A stretch of 64,000 bases of DNA from Paenibacillus bovis (GTDB lineage Bacteria; Bacillota; Bacilli; Paenibacillales; Paenibacillaceae): NCBI RefSeq assembly GCF_001421015.2, contig NZ_CP013023.1, forward strand, positions 1,605,501 to 1,669,500, in the 5' to 3' direction. A program made the position numbers and the translations under genes. Below are positions 8,939-17,934 of the stretch, piece by piece. The notes beneath the pieces are model-generated. The model worked only from the letters and a program-made list of their open reading frames with translations. It searched no databases and was not told the DNA's origin. Position 1 is the stretch's first letter, and each line of letters opens with the position of its first letter.

Positions 8939-10035
8939 GTAATCAGGAATCACTGCACGAGGTACTGAGGCAGTCGGCTGAACAGCTGTATGCCCATGAA
9001 CTGGAAGCGCTGCGCCAAAATGATACAGGGAGAGTTCCTGCCGGATGGCAAATGTCACCGCAGGCAGTATTGACCTTTATTATCGGTGGCAAAGCTGGTA
9101 ATACCGAGATTACTCCCAAATATATCGGTAATCGCAGACTGGTAGAGATGGCAATCGCTACACTGGTGACCGATCGTGCCCTGCTGCTGATCGGTGAACC
9201 GGGTACGGCCAAGTCCTGGTTATCGGAGAATCTGACAGCAGCTATTTACGGACATTCCGGGCTGGTCGTGCAGGGAACAGCAGGCACAACCGAGGAACAT
9301 GTACGCTATTCGTGGAATTATGCGATGCTGCTGGCGAATGGTCCTACACCGGAAGCGCTGGTGCAGAGCCCGATCATGCGGGCGATGGAAGCGGGCGGGA
9401 TTGCTCGTTTTGAGGAAATTTCACGCTGTGCTTCCGAAGTGCAGGATGCGCTGATCTCTATCCTGTCAGAGAAGACGATCTCTGTGCCCGAACTGGGCAA
9501 GGAAATGAATGCCCGCAAAGGATTCTCCATTATTGCCACCGCCAATACAAGAGATCGCGGAGTGAACGAAATGTCGGCTGCGCTCAAGCGCCGCTTTAAT
9601 ATTATCGTACTGCCTGCGCCAGACAGTATTGAGACTGAGATTGAAATTGTCAGAAAACGTGTGGGCGAAATTGCTTCGGCATACGATCTGCAGGCTGCTG
9701 TTCCGGCAGAAGAGGCACTACACAAAGTAGTCACCATTTTCCGGGAGCTGCGCAGCGGTATGACACTGGATAAAAAGGACAAGCTGAAATCACCAGCAGG
9801 CGTTATCTCGACAGCGGAAGCGATCTCCCTATTAACCAATAGCATGGCTCTGGCTGCCAGCTTTGGCAGTGGTGAATTAACGGATGAAGATCTGGCCGCC
9901 GGTCTTCAGGGGGCTATCGTCAAAGACGATGACAAAGACCGGATCGTCTGGAAAGAATACCTGGATAATGTAATGAAGAAACGCGGTGCACAGTGGCAGG
10001 GATTGTATCATGCCTGCAAGGAGATCAATCAGTGA
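8935..10035 (+). CDS. MoxR-family AAA+ ATPase
   Basis: A 366-residue AAA+ ATPase of the MoxR type. Walker A GEPGTAKS is at 87-94 and Walker B-like RFEEISR follows. Sensor 1 is IIATANTRDRG and an arginine-finger segment is SAALKRRFN. MoxR ATPases remodel or load metals into partner proteins and work with vWA proteins, one of which is encoded at the end of this operon. The gene is coupled at both ends: ATGA with the gene before and GTGA with the gene after. It looks most like YehL of E. coli. Confidence 0.92.
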   Translation: MSNQESLHEVLRQSAEQLYAHELEALRQNDTGRVPAGWQMSPQAVLTFIIGGKAGNTEITPKYIGNRRLVEMAIATLVTDRALLLIGEPGTAKSWLSENLTAAIYGHSGLVVQGTAGTTEEHVRYSWNYAMLLANGPTPEALVQSPIMRAMEAGGIARFEEISRCASEVQDALISILSEKTISVPELGKEMNARKGFSIIATANTRDRGVNEMSAALKRRFNIIVLPAPDSIETEIEIVRKRVGEIASAYDLQAAVPAEEALHKVVTIFRELRSGMTLDKKDKLKSPAGVISTAEAISLLTNSMALAASFGSGELTDEDLAAGLQGAIVKDDDKDRIVWKEYLDNVMKKRGAQWQGLYHACKEINQ

Positions 10036-12416
10036 GTGCCGGCCACGGTAATGGAGTTCATATTTTTGGCGTCCGCCATTTGTCCCCCGGCGGTGCCATG
10101 CATCTGCTCAGTGAGCTGGATCGTATCCAGCCCACAGCGGTATTGATTGAAGGACCGGCAGACGCTACACCTGAAATCCGGCATCTGGTTCACCGCCAAA
10201 CGCGTCCACCGGTAGCTATACTGGCTTTTACGGCAGAACTGCCGGTACGAACCGCTCTGTGGCCATTGGCAGAATATTCACCCGAATATCAGGCGATGAA
10301 ATGGGCGGCTGAACATAGCGCGGAAGCTTCTTTTATCGATTTGCCTTCTTTGGTCATGATTGCGCTGCAGGAACAGCGCGATCTGGCGAGACAGCAGGAG
10401 CGTCCTACTACTGTCGATACTCCGGCTGTCAACGAGCCGGATGAACAAATAGAGCTGTTAACACGGGAAGAAAAAGAGGCGATTTTCTCTGATCAACAGC
10501 AGGGTTCCCTGTACAACAAAATAGCCCAGCTGGCTGGCGAGGATGACTATGAGATGTACTGGGAGCGCAGCTACGAGCATAATCTGAATCCGGATGCTTA
10601 TCGCGAAGCGATTCTGGCTTTTTCCGAACAGATGCGGGAACTGACCGAAGAGCAGGAGAAGATCCATGCAACGGTAGAGTATGCCTATAATGCTGTTCGT
10701 GAAGCTTACATGTGCCGCAAAATACAGGATGCCATACAGCAGGGGCATCAGCCCAATCGTATTCTGGTCATTTGCGGAGCCTATCATGCAGCCGCTCTGC
10801 GTACATCGGTTCATATAATGACGGATGAGGAAATGAAGACTCTGCCGCAGCGGCCTACCCGTCTGACATTGATGCCGTATTCGTATTATCGTTTGTCGTC
10901 GATGTCGGGTTATGGAGCTGGCAACCAGGCGCCTTATTATTATGAGCTGATGTGGCAGCAGATGAAGCTTGGTGCGCTGGATGAACTGCCTCATCTTTAT
11001 TTATCATCGGTGGCACGCCATCTGCGCCAGTCGGGGACCCACCGATCGACAGCCGAAGTGATTGAAGCGGTACGGATGGCACGTTCGCTGGCTGCCCTGC
11101 ATCATGGCAGTTCGCCGGTGCTGCGTGATTTGCGTGATGCTGCTCAGACGTTGCTCGGGCATGGTGACCTGGCTGTTGTAGCCGAATCACTGGCGCATAT
11201 CAATGTAGGTACCTCAATCGGTTATTTGGCCGAGGGAGTCAGCCAAACACCGATCCAGGATGATCTGAACCGGCTGTTCAAGGAGCTGAAGCTTGCCAAA
11301 TACAAAACGACAGTAGCCACCGAACTGGTACTGGATTTGCGAGAAAACCGGCGTGTGCGTACAGAAGCTGCGGCTTATCTGGATCTGAATCGTTCCTTTT
11401 TGCTGCATCGTTTGAAGCTGCTTGGAATAGGATTTGCCCGGCTCAAGAGCAGCGGACAGGAACAGGCTTCCTGGGCAGAACAGTGGATATTGCAGTGGTC
11501 TCCCGAAGCCGAGATTCAGGTCGTGGAATCGACACTGCTCGGAGAAACGGTCGAAGTGGCAGCTGCTTATGTACTCCAGCAAAAACTGGAAGCTTGTACG
11601 ACGATCGACGAAGCATCCCGGCTGATTGTAACTGCCTGTGAATGCGGAATGGTCACCCAGCTGGAGAATGCCCGGCAGACCCTGCAGCGTCTCGCAGTAG
11701 ATAATCAGGATGTGATCCAGATTGCTTCTGCTGCCAAAGGATTGTCGACCATTATACAATATGGCGATATTCGCCGCGTGCAGACAGGGCCGCTAGTCCC
11801 GCTGCTGGAGCAGCTGTTTATGCGTGCCTGTCTGTTCCTGACCGATAACAGCCAGTGCCAGGATGAAGTGGCAGCCGAGATGATGAGCGCGATTCATGAA
11901 TTGAATACCATTTCACTGGATCATAATGAAGAAGTGGACGAGGCATTATGGCTGCATGAACTGCAGCAGCTGATGAGCAGGGATGATCTCAATGCCAAAT
12001 TATCCGGATTTGCCTGCTCCCTACTAATGGAGCGCAATGTACTGGATGCCGCCCAGGCTGCTGCCGAAGTATCACGACGTCTGTCACCAGGCGTTCCGGC
12101 AGAACTCGGCGCCGGATGGTTCGAAGGCTTGTCCCAGCGCAATCGCTATATGCTGCTGTCGCGAATCAGTCTCTGGGAACAGCTCAGTGACTATATTGAC
12201 GCGCTGGAGCATGAGGATTTTGTTCGTGCGCTTGTATTTCTTCGCCGTGCATTCAGTACATTTGCCCCGCACGAGAAAAATATGATTGCCGAGCTGCTCG
12301 GCGAAATCTGGGGTGTTCATGCCGAACAGGTGGCCGAAGTGCTCACTGAAGAACTGAAGGCGGAAGAAACCAAAATGATCGATGATCTGAATGATTTTGA
12401 TTTCGATGATTTTTAA
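10032..12416 (+). CDS. DUF5682 family protein (YehM-like)
   Basis: A 794-residue protein. The N-terminus (GVHIFGVRHLSPGGAMHLL, then VLIEGPADATPEI) and the later ILVICGAYHAAALR fit the DUF5682 family, which accompanies MoxR and vWA genes. These conserved His, Glu and Asp-rich segments recall the TraB/ChaN-like fold, but the activity is unknown. The start is a GTG at 10032 with AAGGAG eight bases before it, overlapping the MoxR stop (GTGA). The C-terminal half is helical and ends in an acidic tail (DDLNDFDFDDF). Upstream in-frame codons lie inside the MoxR gene and lack a binding site. Confidence 0.8.
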   Translation: MSAGHGNGVHIFGVRHLSPGGAMHLLSELDRIQPTAVLIEGPADATPEIRHLVHRQTRPPVAILAFTAELPVRTALWPLAEYSPEYQAMKWAAEHSAEASFIDLPSLVMIALQEQRDLARQQERPTTVDTPAVNEPDEQIELLTREEKEAIFSDQQQGSLYNKIAQLAGEDDYEMYWERSYEHNLNPDAYREAILAFSEQMRELTEEQEKIHATVEYAYNAVREAYMCRKIQDAIQQGHQPNRILVICGAYHAAALRTSVHIMTDEEMKTLPQRPTRLTLMPYSYYRLSSMSGYGAGNQAPYYYELMWQQMKLGALDELPHLYLSSVARHLRQSGTHRSTAEVIEAVRMARSLAALHHGSSPVLRDLRDAAQTLLGHGDLAVVAESLAHINVGTSIGYLAEGVSQTPIQDDLNRLFKELKLAKYKTTVATELVLDLRENRRVRTEAAAYLDLNRSFLLHRLKLLGIGFARLKSSGQEQASWAEQWILQWSPEAEIQVVESTLLGETVEVAAAYVLQQKLEACTTIDEASRLIVTACECGMVTQLENARQTLQRLAVDNQDVIQIASAAKGLSTIIQYGDIRRVQTGPLVPLLEQLFMRACLFLTDNSQCQDEVAAEMMSAIHELNTISLDHNEEVDEALWLHELQQLMSRDDLNAKLSGFACSLLMERNVLDAAQAAAEVSRRLSPGVPAELGAGWFEGLSQRNRYMLLSRISLWEQLSDYIDALEHEDFVRALVFLRRAFSTFAPHEKNMIAELLGEIWGVHAEQVAEVLTEELKAEETKMIDDLNDFDFDDF

Positions 12417-12421
12417 ATAAC

Positions 12422-12451
12422 GAAGTAGAAGTAGAAGTAGAAGTGGAAGTG
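12422..12451 (+). repeat. Short GAAGTA/GAAGTG hexanucleotide array
   Basis: Three GAAGTA units and two GAAGTG units in tandem start five bases after the DUF5682 stop. It is one of four hexanucleotide arrays in this window that lie in spacers next to genes. The rest of the 197-base spacer to the vWA gene is A-rich and holds no gene. Confidence 0.85.
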
Positions 12452-12613
12452 GAAAATAAAATACTAGTAGTATGTAAAACAACAATAGAATGTAGATATA
12501 AAAAAACAAAGAACGTAAATATAGAAAACTAGCGGTACATGCAAAGCATCATAGATAAAAATACAGATAAACCCAGACAGATCAATAAGCAAGACAGGAA
12601 AGGAGTGAAACCG

Positions 12614-13840
12614 ATGACTGAGAATTCTCCGGATATGGGAAAACATCTGTCGCGCTGGCGACTGATTCTGGGCGCTGAAGCAGAGCAACAGCTGGATTCT
12701 TTTAGCCAGGAAGGCTGTGGAGCACTGACAGCAGATGAACGGATTATGGATGAAGCACTGGCTGCTATTTATGATGATACAGGCGGTGGCAGTGGTAGCA
12801 GCGGTCAGGGAGGCGGCGCAGGAGGCCGAGGAGCCGGCAATGGACAGTCTGCTCCTCGACTATCCAGATGGCTGGGGGATGTACGCAACTTCTTCCCCGA
12901 AGATATTGTGTCTATTATTCAGAACGATGCGATGGAACGCAAAGGATGGAAGCAGCTGCTGTTCGAGCCTGAAGTATTATCCCAGGTCAAGCCGGATATA
13001 ACGATGGTGGGTACATTGATGGCGCTAAAGGGCAAAATTCCCGAGAAGACCAAAGAAACCGCCAGACAGCTGATTCAGGCGGTAGTGGATGATCTCGTAC
13101 GTCGACTGGAACAGGATATCCGCCGTGCCGTAACAGGCGCATTGAACCGTCGTCAGCATTCGCCGCTCCCTTCCCTATCTGGCATAGACTGGAAAAGAAC
13201 CATTCAGCGCAATCTCAAGCACTATGATCGTACACGCGGGCAGATCATCCCGGAGAAGTTTTACTATTTTGACCGGGCACGCCGCAGTCATGAATGGAAA
13301 GTTATCGTGGATATTGATCAAAGCGGCTCTATGGCGGAATCTATTATCTGGGCTTCGGTAACAGCTTCGATCTTCGCCAGTATGCCGGCTCTGGATACAC
13401 GTGTAGTCGCTTTTGATACTTCGGTAGTCGATCTGACAGAACAATGCGCCAATGATCCGGTAGATATGCTGTTTGGTATCCAGCTGGGAGGCGGCACCAA
13501 TATTGACAAATCGGTCGCCTATTGCGAAGAATTTATCGAGGAGCCAAAGAAAACGCTGTTTATACTGATCTCCGATCTGTATGAAGGAGGCAGTCAGGCC
13601 CGGCTGGTACGCAGAATGCGTGAAATGCGCGAATCCGGTGTCAAAACACTGTGCCTGCTGGCTTTGTCCGATGAAGGCAAGCCGTTTTACGACAAGCAGC
13701 TTGCCCGTCAATTGACTCGGGATGGTACGCCGAGTTTTGCCTGTACTCCTGCTCTGCTGCCTTCGCTTGTCGAAGGCGCACTGAAAGGGCAGGATCTGAA
13801 CGAGCTGGTCACACGACTGGGTATAAAGATGGACACATAA
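12614..13840 (+). CDS. vWA-domain protein, last gene of the MoxR operon
   Basis: A 408-residue cytosolic vWA protein. A Gly/Ser-rich flexible linker is at about 57-76. The vWA domain begins near residue 228 and has an intact MIDAS: DQSGS at 235-239, Thr in GGGTN near 295, and Asp in LISDLYEGG near 321. MIDAS vWA domains bind a metal and a protein ligand and act as the adaptor for MoxR ATPases. The ATG at 12614 is chosen for its AAAGGAG nine bases away; upstream in-frame codons lack one. It most resembles YehP. Confidence 0.88.
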   Translation: MTENSPDMGKHLSRWRLILGAEAEQQLDSFSQEGCGALTADERIMDEALAAIYDDTGGGSGSSGQGGGAGGRGAGNGQSAPRLSRWLGDVRNFFPEDIVSIIQNDAMERKGWKQLLFEPEVLSQVKPDITMVGTLMALKGKIPEKTKETARQLIQAVVDDLVRRLEQDIRRAVTGALNRRQHSPLPSLSGIDWKRTIQRNLKHYDRTRGQIIPEKFYYFDRARRSHEWKVIVDIDQSGSMAESIIWASVTASIFASMPALDTRVVAFDTSVVDLTEQCANDPVDMLFGIQLGGGTNIDKSVAYCEEFIEEPKKTLFILISDLYEGGSQARLVRRMREMRESGVKTLCLLALSDEGKPFYDKQLARQLTRDGTPSFACTPALLPSLVEGALKGQDLNELVTRLGIKMDT

Positions 13841-14043
13841 GCAGCTGTCCGCAGCAGCGGTCTTTCTTTGTATTCCTTAGTACACTCCTCAAAATAGCAG
13901 CTAAATGCAACCGGGATGTTTATTCGTCCTCATTTAAGTGTAACGATTCTTTGTATACTGCTAGCCTGTTCCGCATCAACAAGTGCACATAACTTGCGAA
14001 TAACAGGCAGTGCAACAGACGTTAATATGCCAAATACGGCTGA

Positions 14044-14862
<819 letters not shown>

Positions 14863-14899
14863 GTCTATACACCTGCAGCGGATAAGGAGTGGAACGATT

Positions 14900-15655
14900 A
14901 TGATTTCTCTGAACCCATCAAACACCAGCCCTGCCGTGCAGCTCTATCCCGAGCCTGCCGAGGTGCTGGATAATCCGGCGTTATCCTGTTATTTTCTGCC
15001 GCTGATGTCATTTACACACGAGCATCTGGAAAACCAGCAGGCGTATACCATCCATCTATTCGGCACCGAGGGGCTGTCTTGCATATCCCCTCGTCCTTAT
15101 GCAGAAGATGTTATTCACGGATTTGATTACAATGAAGGCCGTTATCGGTATCTGGCTGATCCGGCCGCTTTTGGCGATTACCATAACGTCTCCGAAGTGT
15201 ACGGATGGCTATTGGAAGACTTTAACCGGAACAGCGAATATTATTTGCATGAACATATTAGCGCTGCCGATTATGGAGCCAATGTACAGGTGGCGCTGAA
15301 CAGTATCGCTACCTTTGATTCTCGCCGCTATGCGGAGGCAATTTATAGCTATCTGTATACGAAGACACATTATCAGCGGACTGGTGAATTACGCCGAATC
15401 ACCGAACTGACCGATAATCAGGCCCCTTCTGCTGATCCTCTGCTGCTGGATCGCCTGACTGCACAGGAGTTTGGACAGCCGCTAGTGGCTGAACTGTCCC
15501 GGTATACCCAGCATGACTATCATCTGCGACCGGAAATGATTGTCGGCGGAACAGAACGCAGCCGCTTTCTGTCTCCAGCTGGTCAGGGTTCGATACTGGC
15601 AGCACTTGATACCGAGAAGCAGCAGGTGTATCTGCTGAACCCTTCAGCCATGTGA
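14900..15655 (+). CDS. Conserved protein of unknown function
   Basis: A 251-residue soluble protein that I do not recognise. It has no signal peptide or membrane segment and is rich in Tyr, His and Asp. A central stretch (GFDYNEGRYRYLAD, NSEYYLHEHISAADYG) and a C-terminal half follow without a known motif. AAGGAG lies before the ATG, and it is only 37 bases after gdh, so the two may share a transcript. A long hairpin follows the stop. Confidence 0.6.
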   Translation: MISLNPSNTSPAVQLYPEPAEVLDNPALSCYFLPLMSFTHEHLENQQAYTIHLFGTEGLSCISPRPYAEDVIHGFDYNEGRYRYLADPAAFGDYHNVSEVYGWLLEDFNRNSEYYLHEHISAADYGANVQVALNSIATFDSRRYAEAIYSYLYTKTHYQRTGELRRITELTDNQAPSADPLLLDRLTAQEFGQPLVAELSRYTQHDYHLRPEMIVGGTERSRFLSPAGQGSILAALDTEKQQVYLLNPSAM

Positions 15656-15660
15656 AAAGC

Positions 15661-15699
15661 GATAGAGCGGGAATAGATCAATTCTATTCCCGCTCTATT
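15661..15699 (+). terminator. Strong hairpin, probable terminator
   Basis: AGAGCGGGAATAG pairs perfectly with CTATTCCCGCTCT around a seven-base loop, with two or three more outer pairs. It begins six bases after the preceding stop. No real T-run follows, so it may be a terminator that uses another signal, or an mRNA end-protecting stem. Confidence 0.6.
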
Positions 15700-15801
15700 C
15701 CGTTCCGACGGTACCTGTCTTGTCTTTGTAATAGCCACTAACCAAAAGTAGCTGTAGAGTTGCTGCGTACGGTGTGTTATCATCTAGCTGAGGTGAGTAC
15801 A

Positions 15802-16014
15802 ATGACTACAGAACAACCATCCCAGCCCTCCGGCGAGCAATCCGTAGAGGCGAAGAAACTGAGCCAGGCAGAAGCAGCCAAAAGACTGCTGGCACAAAAG
15901 AAACAAAACAACCAGGGCAAAGGCCCGGGTGGTCAGACTGCAAGCGGCGGCCAAAAGATGAAAAGCCAGATGACAAAAAAGGTAAACAACCAACGCAAAA
16001 AAATGGGAACCTAA
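15802..16014 (+). CDS. Small basic Lys/Gln-rich protein
   Basis: A 70-residue protein, strongly basic and rich in Gln, Lys and Gly. The first half is helix-prone (LSQAEAAKRLLAQKKQNNQ) and the end is basic (KKVNNQRKKMGT). No known domain is visible. GAGGTGA lies eight bases before the ATG at 15802, which decides the start; an upstream in-frame codon lacks a site. A good terminator follows 25 bases later. It might bind nucleic acid, judged only from charge. Confidence 0.6.
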   Translation: MTTEQPSQPSGEQSVEAKKLSQAEAAKRLLAQKKQNNQGKGPGGQTASGGQKMKSQMTKKVNNQRKKMGT

Positions 16015-16039
16015 TAGCTGCATAAGCAGATTTCCCCTG

Positions 16040-16078
16040 AGAACCAGTTCAGCATCATTGAACTGGTTCTTTATTTTG
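16040..16078 (+). terminator. Rho-independent terminator
   Basis: AGAACCAGTTCA pairs perfectly with TGAACTGGTTCT around a seven-base loop, then TTATTTTG. It ends the gene for the small basic protein. Confidence 0.85.
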
Positions 16079-16138
16079 TCCATATCCACCTGTGGTATGA
16101 TAGTACAGAAGAATGACGGAAGCGGAGGAACACGGCAT

Positions 16139-16741
16139 ATGAAGAACTTACTGGTCACTGGCTACCGTGCGCATGAGCTGAATATTTTCGGGCAAAAGCA
16201 TGAAGGCATTGTCTATATCCAGCAGGCGATCCGCAGCAAGCTGATCCCGCTGATCGAAGAAGGAGTGGAATGGGTGATCACTCCCGGTCAGTATGGTGTG
16301 GATCTGTGGACATGTGAAGTGGCTATCGAGCTGAAGCAGCAGTATCCACAGCTGCAGGTGTCCATTTTGTCTGCTTTTGCAAATGCAGAAGAGCGGTGGA
16401 GTGACGACAAGAAAGAATACTATAACGAGATTCTCAAAGGCATCGATTTCCATGGCATTGTCAGCAACCAGCCGTATCAGGGCATCTGGCAGTTCAAGGC
16501 ACGGGATGAATTGCTGTTCCGCAAAACAGACGGGATTCTGCTGGTTTACGATGAGGATGCTGGCGAAGGGAGCCCGCGCTTTTTCAAAGAAGAGGCACTC
16601 CAAAGGCAGCAAAACGAAGGCTACCGGTATATCAGCATTAGCTCGGAAGATATTCAGACGATAGCAGATGAACAGCGTATGGAAGAACAGTTTGAAGAGA
16701 ATTTCGAGGAGAAAGTGACGGATTCGTTTGAAGAAATCTAG
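16139..16741 (+). CDS. ypsA: YpsA (DUF1273, SLOG superfamily)
   Basis: A 200-residue protein of the DUF1273/YpsA family. The opening NLLVTGYRAHELNIF and the following TPGQYGVDLWTCEVA are the family hallmarks; the SLOG fold binds nucleotides or nucleotide-like ligands. YpsA has been linked to cell division in Firmicutes. The ATG at 16139 has GGAGGA 10 bases upstream; earlier in-frame codons overlap the preceding terminator and are rejected. The C-terminal tail is unusually acidic (MEEQFEENFEEKVTDSFEE) and its final codons lie in a 24-base tandem duplication. Confidence 0.9.
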   Translation: MKNLLVTGYRAHELNIFGQKHEGIVYIQQAIRSKLIPLIEEGVEWVITPGQYGVDLWTCEVAIELKQQYPQLQVSILSAFANAEERWSDDKKEYYNEILKGIDFHGIVSNQPYQGIWQFKARDELLFRKTDGILLVYDEDAGEGSPRFFKEEALQRQQNEGYRYISISSEDIQTIADEQRMEEQFEENFEEKVTDSFEEI

Positions 16742-16775
16742 AAAGACACGATTGAAGAAATGTAGAGAAACACGG
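16728..16775 (+). repeat. 24-base tandem duplication across the ypsA stop codon
   Basis: Two 24-base units (beginning TTGAAGAAAT, 16728-16751 and 16752-16775) match except at four or so bases. The first contains the last codons and stop of ypsA, so the second is a decayed copy of the gene end. Confidence 0.8.
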
Positions 16776-16844
16776 CAAAATTTCGAGGTCCAATAGCCTG
16801 CTGTTACATCAGGACGCCAAGCTGTATATAGGAGGAGAATACCA

Positions 16845-17327
16845 ATGATTGGAATTAGTGCTTGTCTCACTGGAATTGCCTGCCGTTACGATGGCAAAAG
16901 CAACCGGGTCAGTCCGCTGGATGATATGGTAACTTCCGGGCGAGCCGTGGCTTTCTGTCCGGAAGTGCTGGGAGGTATGAGTACGCCAAGAGAGCCGGCA
17001 GAGATTGTCGGCGGTACAGCAGAGGACGTATGGAGGGGAGCAGCCCGTGTCATGACAGTGTCCGGCGAAGATGTAACAGATGCCTTCAAGCAGGGCGCAC
17101 AGTTGGCTCTGGAGCAAGCCAGACAAGCAGGCATCACCGTCGCCGTTCTCAAAGCCAACAGTCCTTCCTGCGGAAGCCGAATGATATATGACGGTACCTT
17201 TACTGGAAATAAAATTGTCGGTTCCGGTCTGACTGCGGCACTGTTCCGGCGCAGCGGCATCGAAGTGTTCGACGAACATACCTGTGCGGCGTTGCTAACA
17301 GCAGAATCAAATGACAGCAACAAATAA
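16845..17327 (+). CDS. DUF523 family protein
   Basis: A 160-residue protein of the DUF523 (YbbK-like) family. Conserved Cys residues are seen in ISACLTGIACRYDG, FCPEVLGG and KANSPSCG, which could bind a metal or cluster. The C-terminus has GSGLTAALFRRSGIEVFDE. The function of the family is not established. AGGAGGAG lies before the ATG. It follows ypsA by about 100 bases on the same strand. Confidence 0.85.
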   Translation: MIGISACLTGIACRYDGKSNRVSPLDDMVTSGRAVAFCPEVLGGMSTPREPAEIVGGTAEDVWRGAARVMTVSGEDVTDAFKQGAQLALEQARQAGITVAVLKANSPSCGSRMIYDGTFTGNKIVGSGLTAALFRRSGIEVFDEHTCAALLTAESNDSNK

Positions 17328-17383
17328 TTGCTCTATCCGGTATAAAAGTATTTGTAAATAAAGCCAGTACGGATTACCATTTT

Positions 17384-17574
17384 GAAGCCGAAGCCGAAGC
17401 CGAAGCCGAAGCCGAAGCCGAAGCCGAAGCCGAAGCCGAAGCCGAAGCCGAAGCCGAAGCCGAAGCCGAAGCCGAAGCCGAAGCCGAAGCCGAAGCCGAA
17501 GCCGAAGCCGAAGCCGAAGCCGAAGCCGAAGCCGAAGCCGAAGCCGAAGCCGAAGCCGAAGCCGAAGCCGAAGC
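17384..17574 (+). repeat. GAAGCC hexanucleotide array, about 32 copies
   Basis: Thirty-one perfect GAAGCC units plus a partial GAAGC run without a single interruption from 17384 to 17574. The array begins 57 bases after the DUF523 stop and ends just before a terminator. Reading frames across it give Lys-Pro, Phe-Gly or Arg-Leu dipeptide repeats on the two strands. These have no binding site and are not taken as genes. The copy number is probably variable between strains. Confidence 0.97.
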
Positions 17575-17596
17575 TCCATATATATTGGTGTGAGAG

Positions 17597-17622
17597 GTCG
17601 CTTTCCATAAGCGGCTTTTTTT
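17597..17622 (+). terminator. Rho-independent terminator after the GAAGCC array
   Basis: GTCGCTT pairs with AAGCGGC around a five-base loop, followed by seven T. It probably ends the ypsA-DUF523 unit, which means the hexanucleotide array would be transcribed. From here to 17934 no gene is seen. The stretch holds GAGAATC and GATTCTC about 60 bases apart. Confidence 0.8.
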
Positions 17623-17934
17623 ATTTGAATTATGCCTTTTCTCACTTTATAATATGCACTTCATTAAAAGAAAATTGAGAATCAGCAGGTCATCAGGATA
17701 TCCCGACATTATCCTTTCAAAAGTTAGCCAACGCTGTTCTCGATTCTCATCGTCACATCCCTTCTAATTTTCCGCTTCTAAACTGCCGATTCTATCATGG
17801 TTGTAACCTGCGATTTACTCCAATCGACATTTTCCCAATATATATTTCCGCAAACGGGTAATACTATAAAGAATGCATCCGTCGCGGTAACGATACGATG
17901 GACGAGGAATCTGTGAAAACGAGAGGAGATCATA

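Noticed and set aside
17384..17574. CRISPR array
   Set aside because: The unit is 6 bases with no spacers and no cas genes are near.
17307..17678. Open frames across the GAAGCC array giving Lys-Pro, Phe-Gly or Arg-Leu repeat proteins
   Set aside because: They arise from a 6-bp repeat that is open in most frames; none has a good binding site or unique sequence of its own beyond short ends.
17660..17760. Large hairpin or T-box before the keto-acid decarboxylase gene
   Set aside because: GAGAATC/GATTCTC pair only over seven bases 60 bases apart; no T-box motif or specifier structure.
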